The notes beneath the pieces are model-generated. The model did not search any database, was not told where the DNA came from, and worked only from the letters and a program-made list of their open reading frames with translations. From Verrucomicrobiota bacterium (lineage in GTDB: Bacteria; Verrucomicrobiota; Verrucomicrobiia; Limisphaerales; PALSA-1396): 64,000 nt of DNA. How positions within the stretch are numbered: the stretch's first letter is position 1; each line of letters begins with the position of its first letter. The position numbers were made by a program, and so were the translations under genes. Shown here in pieces: positions 16,697 through 23,564 of the stretch. Where the stretch lies: contig JACQFP010000029.1 in NCBI GenBank assembly GCA_016200005.1, positions 1 through 64,000 of the forward strand, in the 5' to 3' direction.

Positions 16697-18501
16697 AAGC
16701 GCTTCTGGACTGGCTCGACCAGCGCACCGGTTACCGGCAAATCACCCGCGAAGCCCTTTACGAGAATATTCCGGGCGGCTCGCGCTGGCGTTATGTTTGG
16801 GGTAGCACGCTGACCTTCACCCTCGCCGTGCAATTCATCACCGGGATTTTTCTTTGGATGGCCTACAGTCCCAGTTCGCAGACGGCCTGGGAAAGTGTCT
16901 ATTACATCCAGGACGAAATGGTTGGGGGCTGGTTGCTGCGCGGCATTCACCATTACACCGCACAGGCGATGACCGTGTTGCTGGTGTTGCACCTCATGCA
17001 AGTGGTGATCGACGGCGCCTACCGGGCGCCACGCGAGATCAATTTCTGGTTCGGACTGATCCTGCTGCAACTGGTGCTTGCGCTCTCACTCACCGGTTAT
17101 TTGTTACCTTGGGACCAGAAAGGTTATTGGGCGACGAAAGTGGCGACTAACATCGTCAGCATTGTTCCCTACATCGGCCCAAGTCTGCAGAAGGTGATCA
17201 TCGGCGGGGCAGATTACGGGCATCACACGTTGACGCGGTTCTTTGCGTTGCACGCCGGGGTGTTGCCTGGATCGATCGTCGCGCTCTTGGCCGGACACAT
17301 TTATTTGTTCCGGCGACACGGCATCACGGCCAAAGAACCGAAGCGAAGACCCGACGCCGCATTCTGGCCGGATCAAGTGCTCAAAGACGCGATCGCCTGT
17401 CTGGCAGTGCTGGCGGCGGTGCTGTTCCTCATCGTGCGTCAGCGTTTGTTTTCCAGCCACGCGCCGCTGGGCGCGGAACTGGCGGCGCCGGCGGATCCGT
17501 CGGAGGCGTATTCGGCCGCGCGACCGGAATGGTATTTCCTTTTTCTATTTCAATTCCTGAAACTGAAATGGTTTGCGGGGACGCGGGAAATCTGGGGCGC
17601 CATCATCATCCCCGGCCTGATCATGGGAATCGTTTTCCTCATGCCATTCATCGGCCGTTGGAAACTGGGTCATCGCTTCAATCTCGGACTGCTTTGGATG
17701 CTGATCGGAGGCGCGGGATGGTTGACCTATCTGGCGCTGGCGGACGACGCGAAGAACCCCGAGTATCAACTCGCCGTCAAGGACGCCGAGCGCGCAGCGG
17801 CGCGCGTCAAGGTGCTGGCCAAATCGTCCGCGGGCATCCCGGCAGAGGGCGCGGTCACACTGTTGCGCAACGATCAACTGACCCAGGGGCCCAAGATCTT
17901 CGCCGCCAAATGCGCCAGTTGTCATCGCTACGAAGGTCACGATGGCTCCGGTAAAATACCGAAGGACCCGCAATCCGCCTCCGATTTGAAAGGTTTTGCA
18001 ACGCGCGAATGGCTGGCCGGTTTGCTGGACCCCGAACAGGTCGCCAGCACGAACCATTTCGGCGCGACCAAATTTGCCGACGGCAAGATGGTCAAATTCG
18101 TGAAGAAAGACGTGGCCAAATATTCCCCGGCACAAAAAGAGAAATTGAAGAAAGTCATTGCCGCGCTTTCCGCCGAAGCCCAGCTGAAATCCCAGATTGT
18201 CATTGATCAACGGGACGCCGCGTTGATCGAGGAGGGTCGCCTGCTGCTTCAAACCGAAACCCGCTGCACCGATTGCCACGAGTTCCAGAAAAAGGACGAA
18301 GATGCCACCGCCCCCATCCTCACTGGTTACGGTTCACGCAAGTGGCTCATCAATTTCATCACGAATCCCGCGCATCCCAGTTTCTACGGTGAACGGAATG
18401 ACCGGATGCCCGCTTTTGGCGCCAAGCAGATTCTTGATTTGCCGTCCATTGGTCTGGTGGCGGACTGGCTGCGTGGCCAATGGCCCGAGCCGACCAAGTG
18501 A
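16693..18501 (+). CDS. qcrB: Cytochrome b fused to diheme cytochrome c (bc complex)
   Basis: A 602-residue fusion. Residues about 1-370 are cytochrome b. The helix B pair 'GIHHYTAQAMTVLLVLHLMQ' and the helix D pair 'LHAGVLPGSIVALLAGHIY' have b6-like His spacing (14 and 15), and the Qo-site 'ARPEWYFLF' (PEWY) is present. After a linker of about 35 residues come two c-type heme sites, 'CASCH' near 407 and 'CTDCH' near 525. The product would be the membrane core of a menaquinol oxidising complex with its own two c hemes outside. It is coupled to the Rieske gene. Cytochrome c maturation genes (ResB, CcsA) lie at 49.2-52.5 kb. The two heme sites lie about 118 residues apart, which suggests two separate cytochrome domains. 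Confidence 0.9.
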   Translation: MKALLDWLDQRTGYRQITREALYENIPGGSRWRYVWGSTLTFTLAVQFITGIFLWMAYSPSSQTAWESVYYIQDEMVGGWLLRGIHHYTAQAMTVLLVLHLMQVVIDGAYRAPREINFWFGLILLQLVLALSLTGYLLPWDQKGYWATKVATNIVSIVPYIGPSLQKVIIGGADYGHHTLTRFFALHAGVLPGSIVALLAGHIYLFRRHGITAKEPKRRPDAAFWPDQVLKDAIACLAVLAAVLFLIVRQRLFSSHAPLGAELAAPADPSEAYSAARPEWYFLFLFQFLKLKWFAGTREIWGAIIIPGLIMGIVFLMPFIGRWKLGHRFNLGLLWMLIGGAGWLTYLALADDAKNPEYQLAVKDAERAAARVKVLAKSSAGIPAEGAVTLLRNDQLTQGPKIFAAKCASCHRYEGHDGSGKIPKDPQSASDLKGFATREWLAGLLDPEQVASTNHFGATKFADGKMVKFVKKDVAKYSPAQKEKLKKVIAALSAEAQLKSQIVIDQRDAALIEEGRLLLQTETRCTDCHEFQKKDEDATAPILTGYGSRKWLINFITNPAHPSFYGERNDRMPAFGAKQILDLPSIGLVADWLRGQWPEPTK

Positions 18502-18519
18502 GACGGGCTCAAGCTGATT

Positions 18520-19146
18520 ATGCTCGATACTGATTTGATTCCCGCGCGCGAAAAAAAAACCCGCCGTCTCATGGTGGTGTTGCACGGTTTGGGCGACAGC
18601 ATGGACGGCTACCGCTGGCTGCCGGACGCGATGAATCTTCGGTGGCTCAACTATCTGCTCGTCAACGCGCCGGACCAATACTACGGCGGCTATTCCTGGT
18701 ATGATTTTGCCGGCGACAAAGGCGCTGGGATTCGGCGGAGCCGGAAACTGTTGTTCGACTTGTTGGAGGCGCAACGCAAGAACGGGTTTCCAATCGATCA
18801 AACGGTGCTGTTCGGTTTTTCGCAGGGCTGTTTGATGATTCTTGATGTCGGATTGCGTTATCCTCACCGTTTTGCGGGACTCGTCGGCATCAGCGGCTAC
18901 GTTTTCGAGCCGGAGCAATTGATCGCGGAGCTTACCCCGGTGGCGTTGCAACAACGGTTGCTGGTCACGCACGGCACGCAAGATCCGCTCATTCCTTTCG
19001 CCGAAGTTCGCGAGCAAATCAATTTGCTCAAAGCCGCCGGCTTGAACATCTCCTGGCACGAGTTTATGAAAACCCACACCATCGCGGGCGAAGCTGAACT
19101 CGAGATCATCCGCGATTTTGTGGGCGCCAGTTTTTCACGGGGCTGA
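18520..19146 (+). CDS. Alpha/beta-hydrolase, phospholipase/carboxylesterase family
   Basis: A 208-residue serine hydrolase of the acyl-protein thioesterase/carboxylesterase group. The nucleophile elbow 'GFSQG' lies near residue 108, 'THGTQDPLIP' supplies the Asp, and 'KTHTIAG' the His. The N-terminal 'VVLHGLGDSMDGY' forms the oxyanion strand region. No signal peptide, so it acts in the cytoplasm on an ester or thioester substrate that cannot be named. It lies 18 bp behind the cytochrome b/c gene and may be co-transcribed with it. Confidence 0.85.
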   Translation: MLDTDLIPAREKKTRRLMVVLHGLGDSMDGYRWLPDAMNLRWLNYLLVNAPDQYYGGYSWYDFAGDKGAGIRRSRKLLFDLLEAQRKNGFPIDQTVLFGFSQGCLMILDVGLRYPHRFAGLVGISGYVFEPEQLIAELTPVALQQRLLVTHGTQDPLIPFAEVREQINLLKAAGLNISWHEFMKTHTIAGEAELEIIRDFVGASFSRG

Positions 19147-19159
19147 CCCGTGTCGATGG

Positions 19160-19369
19160 TCAGGCGTGGGTTTGGCGCTGCGGCTCGGCGAACCAAATCT
19201 GCTCTGGCCGGCATGGCGGGGCTGGTTGCCAGTCCAGCGCGTGATCGACGACGCGCCGCATCTGATTAAACCACCACTGTGCGCGGCTCAGTTGACGCGG
19301 GGCCTGCAGATGCACTTGAAATCCGCACGCCTTGTCCAAACCAAGTTCCATTTGTTCTTGAGTTATCAT
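19160..19369 (-). CDS. Small conserved protein with QWWFNQMRRVVDHALDWQPAP motif
   Basis: A 69-residue ORF starting at ATG 19369 (MITQEQMELGLDKACGF). An AAAGG Shine-Dalgarno lies 6 bp before that ATG. The longer upstream extension overlaps a CCCCGAC palindrome and is unlikely to be coding. The protein contains 'SRAQWWFNQMRRVVDHALDW' and 'QPAPPCRPEQIWF', which I recall as a recurrent small protein in Verrucomicrobiota, but I cannot check. No function is known. It is convergent with the hydrolase gene (13 bp apart) and downstream of the chemosensory operon on the same strand. Confidence 0.55.
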   Translation of the reverse strand: MITQEQMELGLDKACGFQVHLQAPRQLSRAQWWFNQMRRVVDHALDWQPAPPCRPEQIWFAEPQRQTHA

Positions 19370-19387
19370 CAATTGCCTTTCGGTTGA

Positions 19388-19406
19388 CCCCGACTCTGGG
19401 TCGGAG
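19388..19406. repeat. CCCCGACTC.. palindrome copy between small ORF and kinase gene
   Basis: CCCCGACTC...GGTCGGAG is an imperfect copy of the CCCCGACTC/GAGTCGGGG palindrome. It lies just ahead of the small ORF at 19160-19369, within the 196 bp that separate it from the kinase stop. Confidence 0.55.
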
Positions 19407-19565
19407 TTGATTTGCGCATGATGGTAACCGGCGGGGTGGGACAAAAACCGTCCAAGCCAAAAGATTATTGGCGGCAAAAAGGACTCCAAATGCTGACACC
19501 CAAATGGGGTGCCGGGTGACGCTTCCGGCTCGGGGTCTGACTTGGCGCTTCCAGTTCGGAGAGCT

Positions 19566-22358
19566 TCAACTGATTTGCTCTCTGAGGGAAATGAGTTCCG
19601 CCTTGGTTTGTTTGAAGGTCACTTCCAGTTCGCGCAACTGCGTATCCGCGCCTTCAACGTTGTTCGAGTAACCCATTTGTTCGAGCTTCAGGCAGATCTC
19701 CACCAGTTTCTTGGCGCCAAGGTTGAGACTCATGCTGCGAAGGGCGTGGGCGTGAAAGGCCATCTTGGGCGGGTCGTTGAGGAAATGCGTGATCTGGGAG
19801 ATGCGCTGGGGTGCGCTTTCGAGGAAAAGCTCGACCAATTCCTTGAGCATGGTGACTCCGCCGGCAGGGGGAGTGCGATGCAGTTCGGCGATGATCGACG
19901 GGTCCAACAGATGATCCGCATCGGTGGATCGGTTGGCTATGAAGAACGCGGTGTCCGATGATTGCGTCTCGCCGGACCGCAGGCCGCTCAAGGCCGAAAG
20001 CCTGGTTGGTCCCCAGCGTTCGAGCGCGGCCTGCAATTCGGCGATCCGCACCGGTTTGGAAATATAATCATCCATTCCAGCGGCGAGGCATTTCTCCCGG
20101 TCGCCCAGCAGGGCATTGCCGGTCATGGCGATGATGCGCGGGCGTTGGTCCGGCGGCCAGCGTTGGCAAATCTGGCGGGCGGCTTCCAGGCCATCCATCT
20201 CGGGCATCTGCACGTCCATGAAAATCACATCGAAGGCCGGTCCGCCTTCCGTCTTCGGCCCGCCGGGCTGTAGGCCCATATCGCTCCGGGCCGGCAGTCC
20301 TCCACACTTCTCCAGGACTTCCCGACCGTTGTTGGCAACTTCGGCCCGGTAGCCGAGTTTTTGCAGGACGCTGAGGCCGACTTTCTGGTTGATCGGATTG
20401 TCATCGGCCAGCAACAAACGCAACGGGAGTCGCGTGGCGAAGGTGGTGTCGAGGGTTGGCGCGGCGGGGGCTTTCTTCTCCTTCTGCCACTGGAGGTTCA
20501 AGGCGCGGTACATCGAGTCGAGCAATTGTTCGGGCCGGATGGGTTTATGAATCAAGACCGCGACGCCTGCGCGGGCCAGGCGGGGGTCATCGCTGCGGAG
20601 GCGGACGGAGGAGAGCAGCGTAATGGGCAGAGGTGAGCTTGGGAAAGCAGAAAGCGGAGATGTCTGCACTTCCTCGTTTCTGCTTTCGGCTTTCGGCTTT
20701 CTGTTTTGTATTTGCTGTTTTTCCCATTGGCGAATTTCCTCGGCCAGGGTCAGGCCGTCCGTTTCCGGGAGTTGCAGGTCCAAAATCGCCACATCAAACG
20801 CCCCGGCTTTCGGTGTCGGGGGGTGGTTGAGCAGGGCGAGAGTTTCGGCGCGGGTGGCAGCGGTTTCGGGCATCATGCCCCACTGCTTGGCGCGGTGGGT
20901 CAGGATCTGGCGGTTGGTCGCGTTGTGGGCCACGATCAGCAACCGTTTGCCCGTCAGCAAGGGTTGCGGGTCCTGCCAACTGGGCGGCGCGGTGGCCAGC
21001 GCGGTTTTGGCCTGAATGACAAAATGAAACGCTGCTCCTTTGCCGGCGTCGCTTTCCACCCAGATGTTTCCGCCCATCAATTCGGTCAGCCGTTTGCAGA
21101 TGGCCAGTCCCAATCCGGTGCCGCCGAATTGGCGGGTGGTGGAAGCGTCCACTTGTTGGAAGGACTTGAAGAGGCGGTTTTGTTTGTTCAGCGGAATGCC
21201 CACGCCCGTGTCCCGCACCGTAAAATGCAGATGCCACAATTCAGGATGACGAATGAAATCGGTATCCGTCGGTTTTGCCACGCCCGGAGCTGCGGCCTCC
21301 GAGGCCGCGGTGCGCAAGCCATGCGAGGCCACTTTCACCTCGACGACCACCTCGCCCTGCTGGGTGAATTTGACGCCATTGCTGATCAAATTGACCAGGA
21401 TCTGGCGCAGGCGCGTGACATCGCTCACCAGGATTTGCGGGATGGCATCGTCCACGATGTAAGCGAGGTTCAACTCCTTCTCCGCCGCCTTGGGCGCCAA
21501 CAGTTCGAGCGCCTCCTCGATGCAGGTGTGCAACTCAAAGGGATGACTCTCCAGATCGAGTTTGCCCGATTCAATCTTCGACAGGTCCAGAATGTCGTTG
21601 ATGATCGTCAACAATGCATCCGCGCTGCTGCGGGTGGCCTCCACGTAATCGCGCTGCTCAGTCGTCAGCTCCGTATCCAGCAGCAAGGCCGTCATCCCGA
21701 TCACGCCATTCATCGGCGTGCGAATCTCATGACTCATGTTCGCCAGAAACTCCGACTTGGCCAACGTCGTCTCCTCCAATTTCTGATTGGCCGCGATCAA
21801 CGCCGCATTACTCTCCACCAACTGCTGCTGACTCTCCCGCAACGCCCGGTACGCCTCATCCCGCTGCATCTGGTTGAGATACGCCCGTGAATGATAGCGG
21901 ATGCGCGCGATCAATTCGATCTTGTCCGGCAGCTTCACCAGATAATCATTGGCGCCCGCCGCAAACGCCTGACTCTTGACCTGCGGATTCTCATTGGTGC
22001 TCAACACAATGATGGGAATATCCTGCGTCGCCGGACTGGACCGATACTGGCTGACCAACGTCAACCCATCAATCGCCGGCATCACCAGATCCTGCAGAAT
22101 CACCGTGGGCTTGATCTGATTGGCCAGCAGAATCGCCTCGGCCGGATCGGCGCAATAATGAAAATCAATGTCCGGCTGATGCGACAACGCCCGCCGGATC
22201 GCCTCGCACACCATCGCCTGATCATCCACCAGCAACACCATGGCGTGATATTCTGGCGGATGGACCGGCCGGGAAGGTTGAGAGTGCTTAGTTGAGAGTT
22301 GAGAGTCCGAACTCTCAACTCTCAACTCCGAACTCTCAACTCTCTTCGGGTTGGCCAT
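19566..22358 (-). CDS. WspR-type receiver fused to hybrid histidine kinase (REC-HisKA-HATPase-REC-REC-Hpt)
   Basis: A 930-residue protein. Residues 41-160 are a receiver with the WspR-like text '[18 protein letters not shown]', phospho-acceptor Asp90 and '[31 protein letters not shown]'. A coiled coil, a HisKA box ('[16 protein letters not shown]', His210) and a HATPase with 'DTGVGIP' and 'GGTGLGLAI' follow. Two further receivers come next. The first has 'VAHNATNR' where the acidic pair should be, the second is intact ('[11 protein letters not shown]', '[13 protein letters not shown]'). A C-terminal Hpt contains '[19 protein letters not shown]'. The gene sits where wspR (GGDEF) stands in Pseudomonas wsp. 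Residues 1-34 and several loops are repeat-derived; ATG 22241 is an alternative start. Confidence 0.85.
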   Translation of the reverse strand: MANPKRVESSELRVESSDSQLSTKHSQPSRPVHPPEYHAMVLLVDDQAMVCEAIRRALSHQPDIDFHYCADPAEAILLANQIKPTVILQDLVMPAIDGLTLVSQYRSSPATQDIPIIVLSTNENPQVKSQAFAAGANDYLVKLPDKIELIARIRYHSRAYLNQMQRDEAYRALRESQQQLVESNAALIAANQKLEETTLAKSEFLANMSHEIRTPMNGVIGMTALLLDTELTTEQRDYVEATRSSADALLTIINDILDLSKIESGKLDLESHPFELHTCIEEALELLAPKAAEKELNLAYIVDDAIPQILVSDVTRLRQILVNLISNGVKFTQQGEVVVEVKVASHGLRTAASEAAAPGVAKPTDTDFIRHPELWHLHFTVRDTGVGIPLNKQNRLFKSFQQVDASTTRQFGGTGLGLAICKRLTELMGGNIWVESDAGKGAAFHFVIQAKTALATAPPSWQDPQPLLTGKRLLIVAHNATNRQILTHRAKQWGMMPETAATRAETLALLNHPPTPKAGAFDVAILDLQLPETDGLTLAEEIRQWEKQQIQNRKPKAESRNEEVQTSPLSAFPSSPLPITLLSSVRLRSDDPRLARAGVAVLIHKPIRPEQLLDSMYRALNLQWQKEKKAPAAPTLDTTFATRLPLRLLLADDNPINQKVGLSVLQKLGYRAEVANNGREVLEKCGGLPARSDMGLQPGGPKTEGGPAFDVIFMDVQMPEMDGLEAARQICQRWPPDQRPRIIAMTGNALLGDREKCLAAGMDDYISKPVRIAELQAALERWGPTRLSALSGLRSGETQSSDTAFFIANRSTDADHLLDPSIIAELHRTPPAGGVTMLKELVELFLESAPQRISQITHFLNDPPKMAFHAHALRSMSLNLGAKKLVEICLKLEQMGYSNNVEGADTQLRELEVTFKQTKAELISLREQIS
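20235..20305. repeat. Palindromic GC-rich insert inside the third receiver
   Basis: The stretch contains GCCCG-c-CGGGC and GGCCGG arms and reads as '[22 protein letters not shown]', about 20 residues inserted just before '[15 protein letters not shown]', where receivers normally have only a few residues. Confidence 0.45.
20642..20708. repeat. Heptamer tract, unit GCTTTCG, in the second receiver
   Basis: The run gctttcg-gctttcg-gctttct and scattered AAAGC units (20642-20656) are tandem copies of period 7. They encode '[18 protein letters not shown]' between 'IRQWEK' and 'PITLLSS' of the degenerate receiver, a stretch absent from usual receivers. Confidence 0.65.
21292..21308. repeat. GCGGCCTC-c-GAGGCCGC palindrome in the HATPase domain
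   Basis: A perfect 8+8 palindrome with one central base. It encodes part of '[16 protein letters not shown]' which lengthens the loop between 'VVVEVKVAS' and '[13 protein letters not shown]' of the kinase ATP-binding domain. Confidence 0.6.
22278..22346. repeat. Heptamer tract, unit TTGAGAG, forming a 16-bp perfect hairpin at the kinase start
   Basis: GTTGAGAGTTGAGAGT (22291-22306) and ACTCTCAACTCTCAAC (22311-22326) are perfect inverted copies around CCGA, and further units lie on each side. The tract encodes about 22 of the first 28 residues of the hybrid kinase ([20 protein letters not shown]). Confidence 0.85.
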
Positions 22359-22361
22359 GTT

Positions 22362-22442
22362 GGTCTAAAGTCTAAAGGCTGACTGAACAAAAGTCTACCC
22401 CGACTCGGAGTCGGGGCGGACTACGGACTACGGACTACGGAC
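22362..22442. repeat. Intergenic heptamers CTAAAGT and CTACGGA around a CCCCGACTC-g-GAGTCGGGG palindrome
   Basis: The 62-bp gap between the CheB stop and the kinase start is built almost only of repeats: ctaaagt-ctaaagg at 22364-22377, a perfect 9+9 palindrome at 22398-22416, and three ctacgga units from 22420 to 22440. The last tract also supplies the final codons and stop of CheB (SVVRSP*). Confidence 0.85.
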
Positions 22443-23536
22443 GGCTTGATTAGTCTCTCAAGTTGAGGGCCGATTTTGTCCAGGGGTAAAATGTCCGTCG
22501 CCGCCTGCAACTCCGCCGCCGCCTTGGGCATCCCATAGACCGCGCTGCTGGCCCGATCCTGCGCGATGGTGTGATGGCCGGAGTCGTGCAACGCCTTCAA
22601 ACCCGCGGCGCCATCGCGGCCCATGCCCGTTAACAGAACCCCCACCACCGCACCGGGCCACAACCGATCCACACTCCGAAAAAAGACATCCACCGACGGC
22701 CGGTAGGAAATTCCCCGTGGGTGGGCACTGTAACCCAGCCGGTCGGGGCTGACCAATATTAAATGGTCTTCGTTCCCCTGTGTCCCCACACCGGCTGTCA
22801 GGGCACGGGGCGAGCCGGCCAGGAGAACCGTGCCGGGCGTGGGTTGATCTCCCGCCTGCGCCAGCCGCACCGGCAAGGCGGTTTGAAAATCCAACCAGCT
22901 CGCCAGTCCCGGCGCGAATTGGGCGTCCACATGTTGCACGATCACAATGGCGGCGGGAAAATTGGCGGGCAAATGTGCCAGCAGGGTGGCCAGCGCGGCG
23001 GGGCCGCCGGCTGAAGCGCCAATCGCCACTAACGAACGGGTTGAGGGTTGGGAGGTGATAGTTGACCCCGACTCGCCCCGACCTTTCGGCCGGTCGGGGT
23101 CAACCCTCAACTTGGAACTCTCAACGGTTCGCTTGCCGTCATTGCCGATCAAGCGGTTGATGGTGTCGATCTTCCCCAATAGCGCCGTTGAGCCGGACGG
23201 AATGCTCGCACTGTCCAACGTCGGCGTGTTGACGGCGTCCAATGCCCCGGCACCCATGGCTTCAAACACCTTGGATGAATTGTGGTTCACGTTGGCGGTG
23301 ACCACGACAATGGCGCAGGGCGTGTTGGCCATGATGCGGCGCGTGGCCTCCACGCCGTCCATCTGCGGCATGATCAAATCCATCAGCACCAGGTCGGGCG
23401 TGTCTTTGGCGCAACGTTCCACCGCTTCGGCACCATCCCGCGCGATCCAGGCCAACTCATGCCCCGGCGCCTTGAGCAGCACCCGCCGCATGGCTTCGAC
23501 GGCCATCAGCATGTCGTTGACGATCGCAATTCTCAT
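22421..23536 (-). CDS. cheB: CheB-type chemoreceptor glutamate methylesterase (WspF-like)
   Basis: A 371-residue protein with an N-terminal receiver (Asp53 in 'VLMDLIMPQMDG'), a linker and a C-terminal methylesterase domain with catalytic Ser175 in 'GASAGGP', His202 in 'VQHVDAQF' and Asp308 in 'GMGRDG'. It removes methyl groups from the receptor encoded upstream, providing adaptation opposite to CheR. The linker (138-168, 'VESSKLRVDPDRPKGRGESGS') and the last residues (SVVRSP) are encoded by repeats. Gene order places it between CheA and the kinase, as wspF lies in Pseudomonas. The start ATG is 28 bp after the CheA stop. Confidence 0.93.
   Translation of the reverse strand: MRIAIVNDMLMAVEAMRRVLLKAPGHELAWIARDGAEAVERCAKDTPDLVLMDLIMPQMDGVEATRRIMANTPCAIVVVTANVNHNSSKVFEAMGAGALDAVNTPTLDSASIPSGSTALLGKIDTINRLIGNDGKRTVESSKLRVDPDRPKGRGESGSTITSQPSTRSLVAIGASAGGPAALATLLAHLPANFPAAIVIVQHVDAQFAPGLASWLDFQTALPVRLAQAGDQPTPGTVLLAGSPRALTAGVGTQGNEDHLILVSPDRLGYSAHPRGISYRPSVDVFFRSVDRLWPGAVVGVLLTGMGRDGAAGLKALHDSGHHTIAQDRASSAVYGMPKAAAELQAATDILPLDKIGPQLERLIKPSVVRSP
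23041..23122. repeat. Nested palindromes in the CheB linker
   Basis: TTGAGGGTTG (23041-23050) and CAACCCTCAA (23101-23110) are perfect inverted arms. Inside lie GTTGACCCCGAC/GTCGGGGTCAAC and CCCCGACC/GGTCGGGG. A further ACTCTCAAC heptamer unit follows to 23126. The whole block lies between the receiver and esterase domains. Confidence 0.8.
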
Positions 23537-23564
23537 AGTTACGTTTCGCGCTCTCCCCGTTCCG

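Noticed and set aside
20706-21890. 394-codon plus-strand frame opposite the hybrid kinase
   Set aside because: Composition (Arg/Gln/His-rich) and absence of motifs show it is a complement of the kinase coding sequence.
22398-22416. Intrinsic terminator between cheB and the kinase gene
   Set aside because: The palindrome has no T-run on either strand and copies occur inside coding sequences, so it is better seen as a repeat element.
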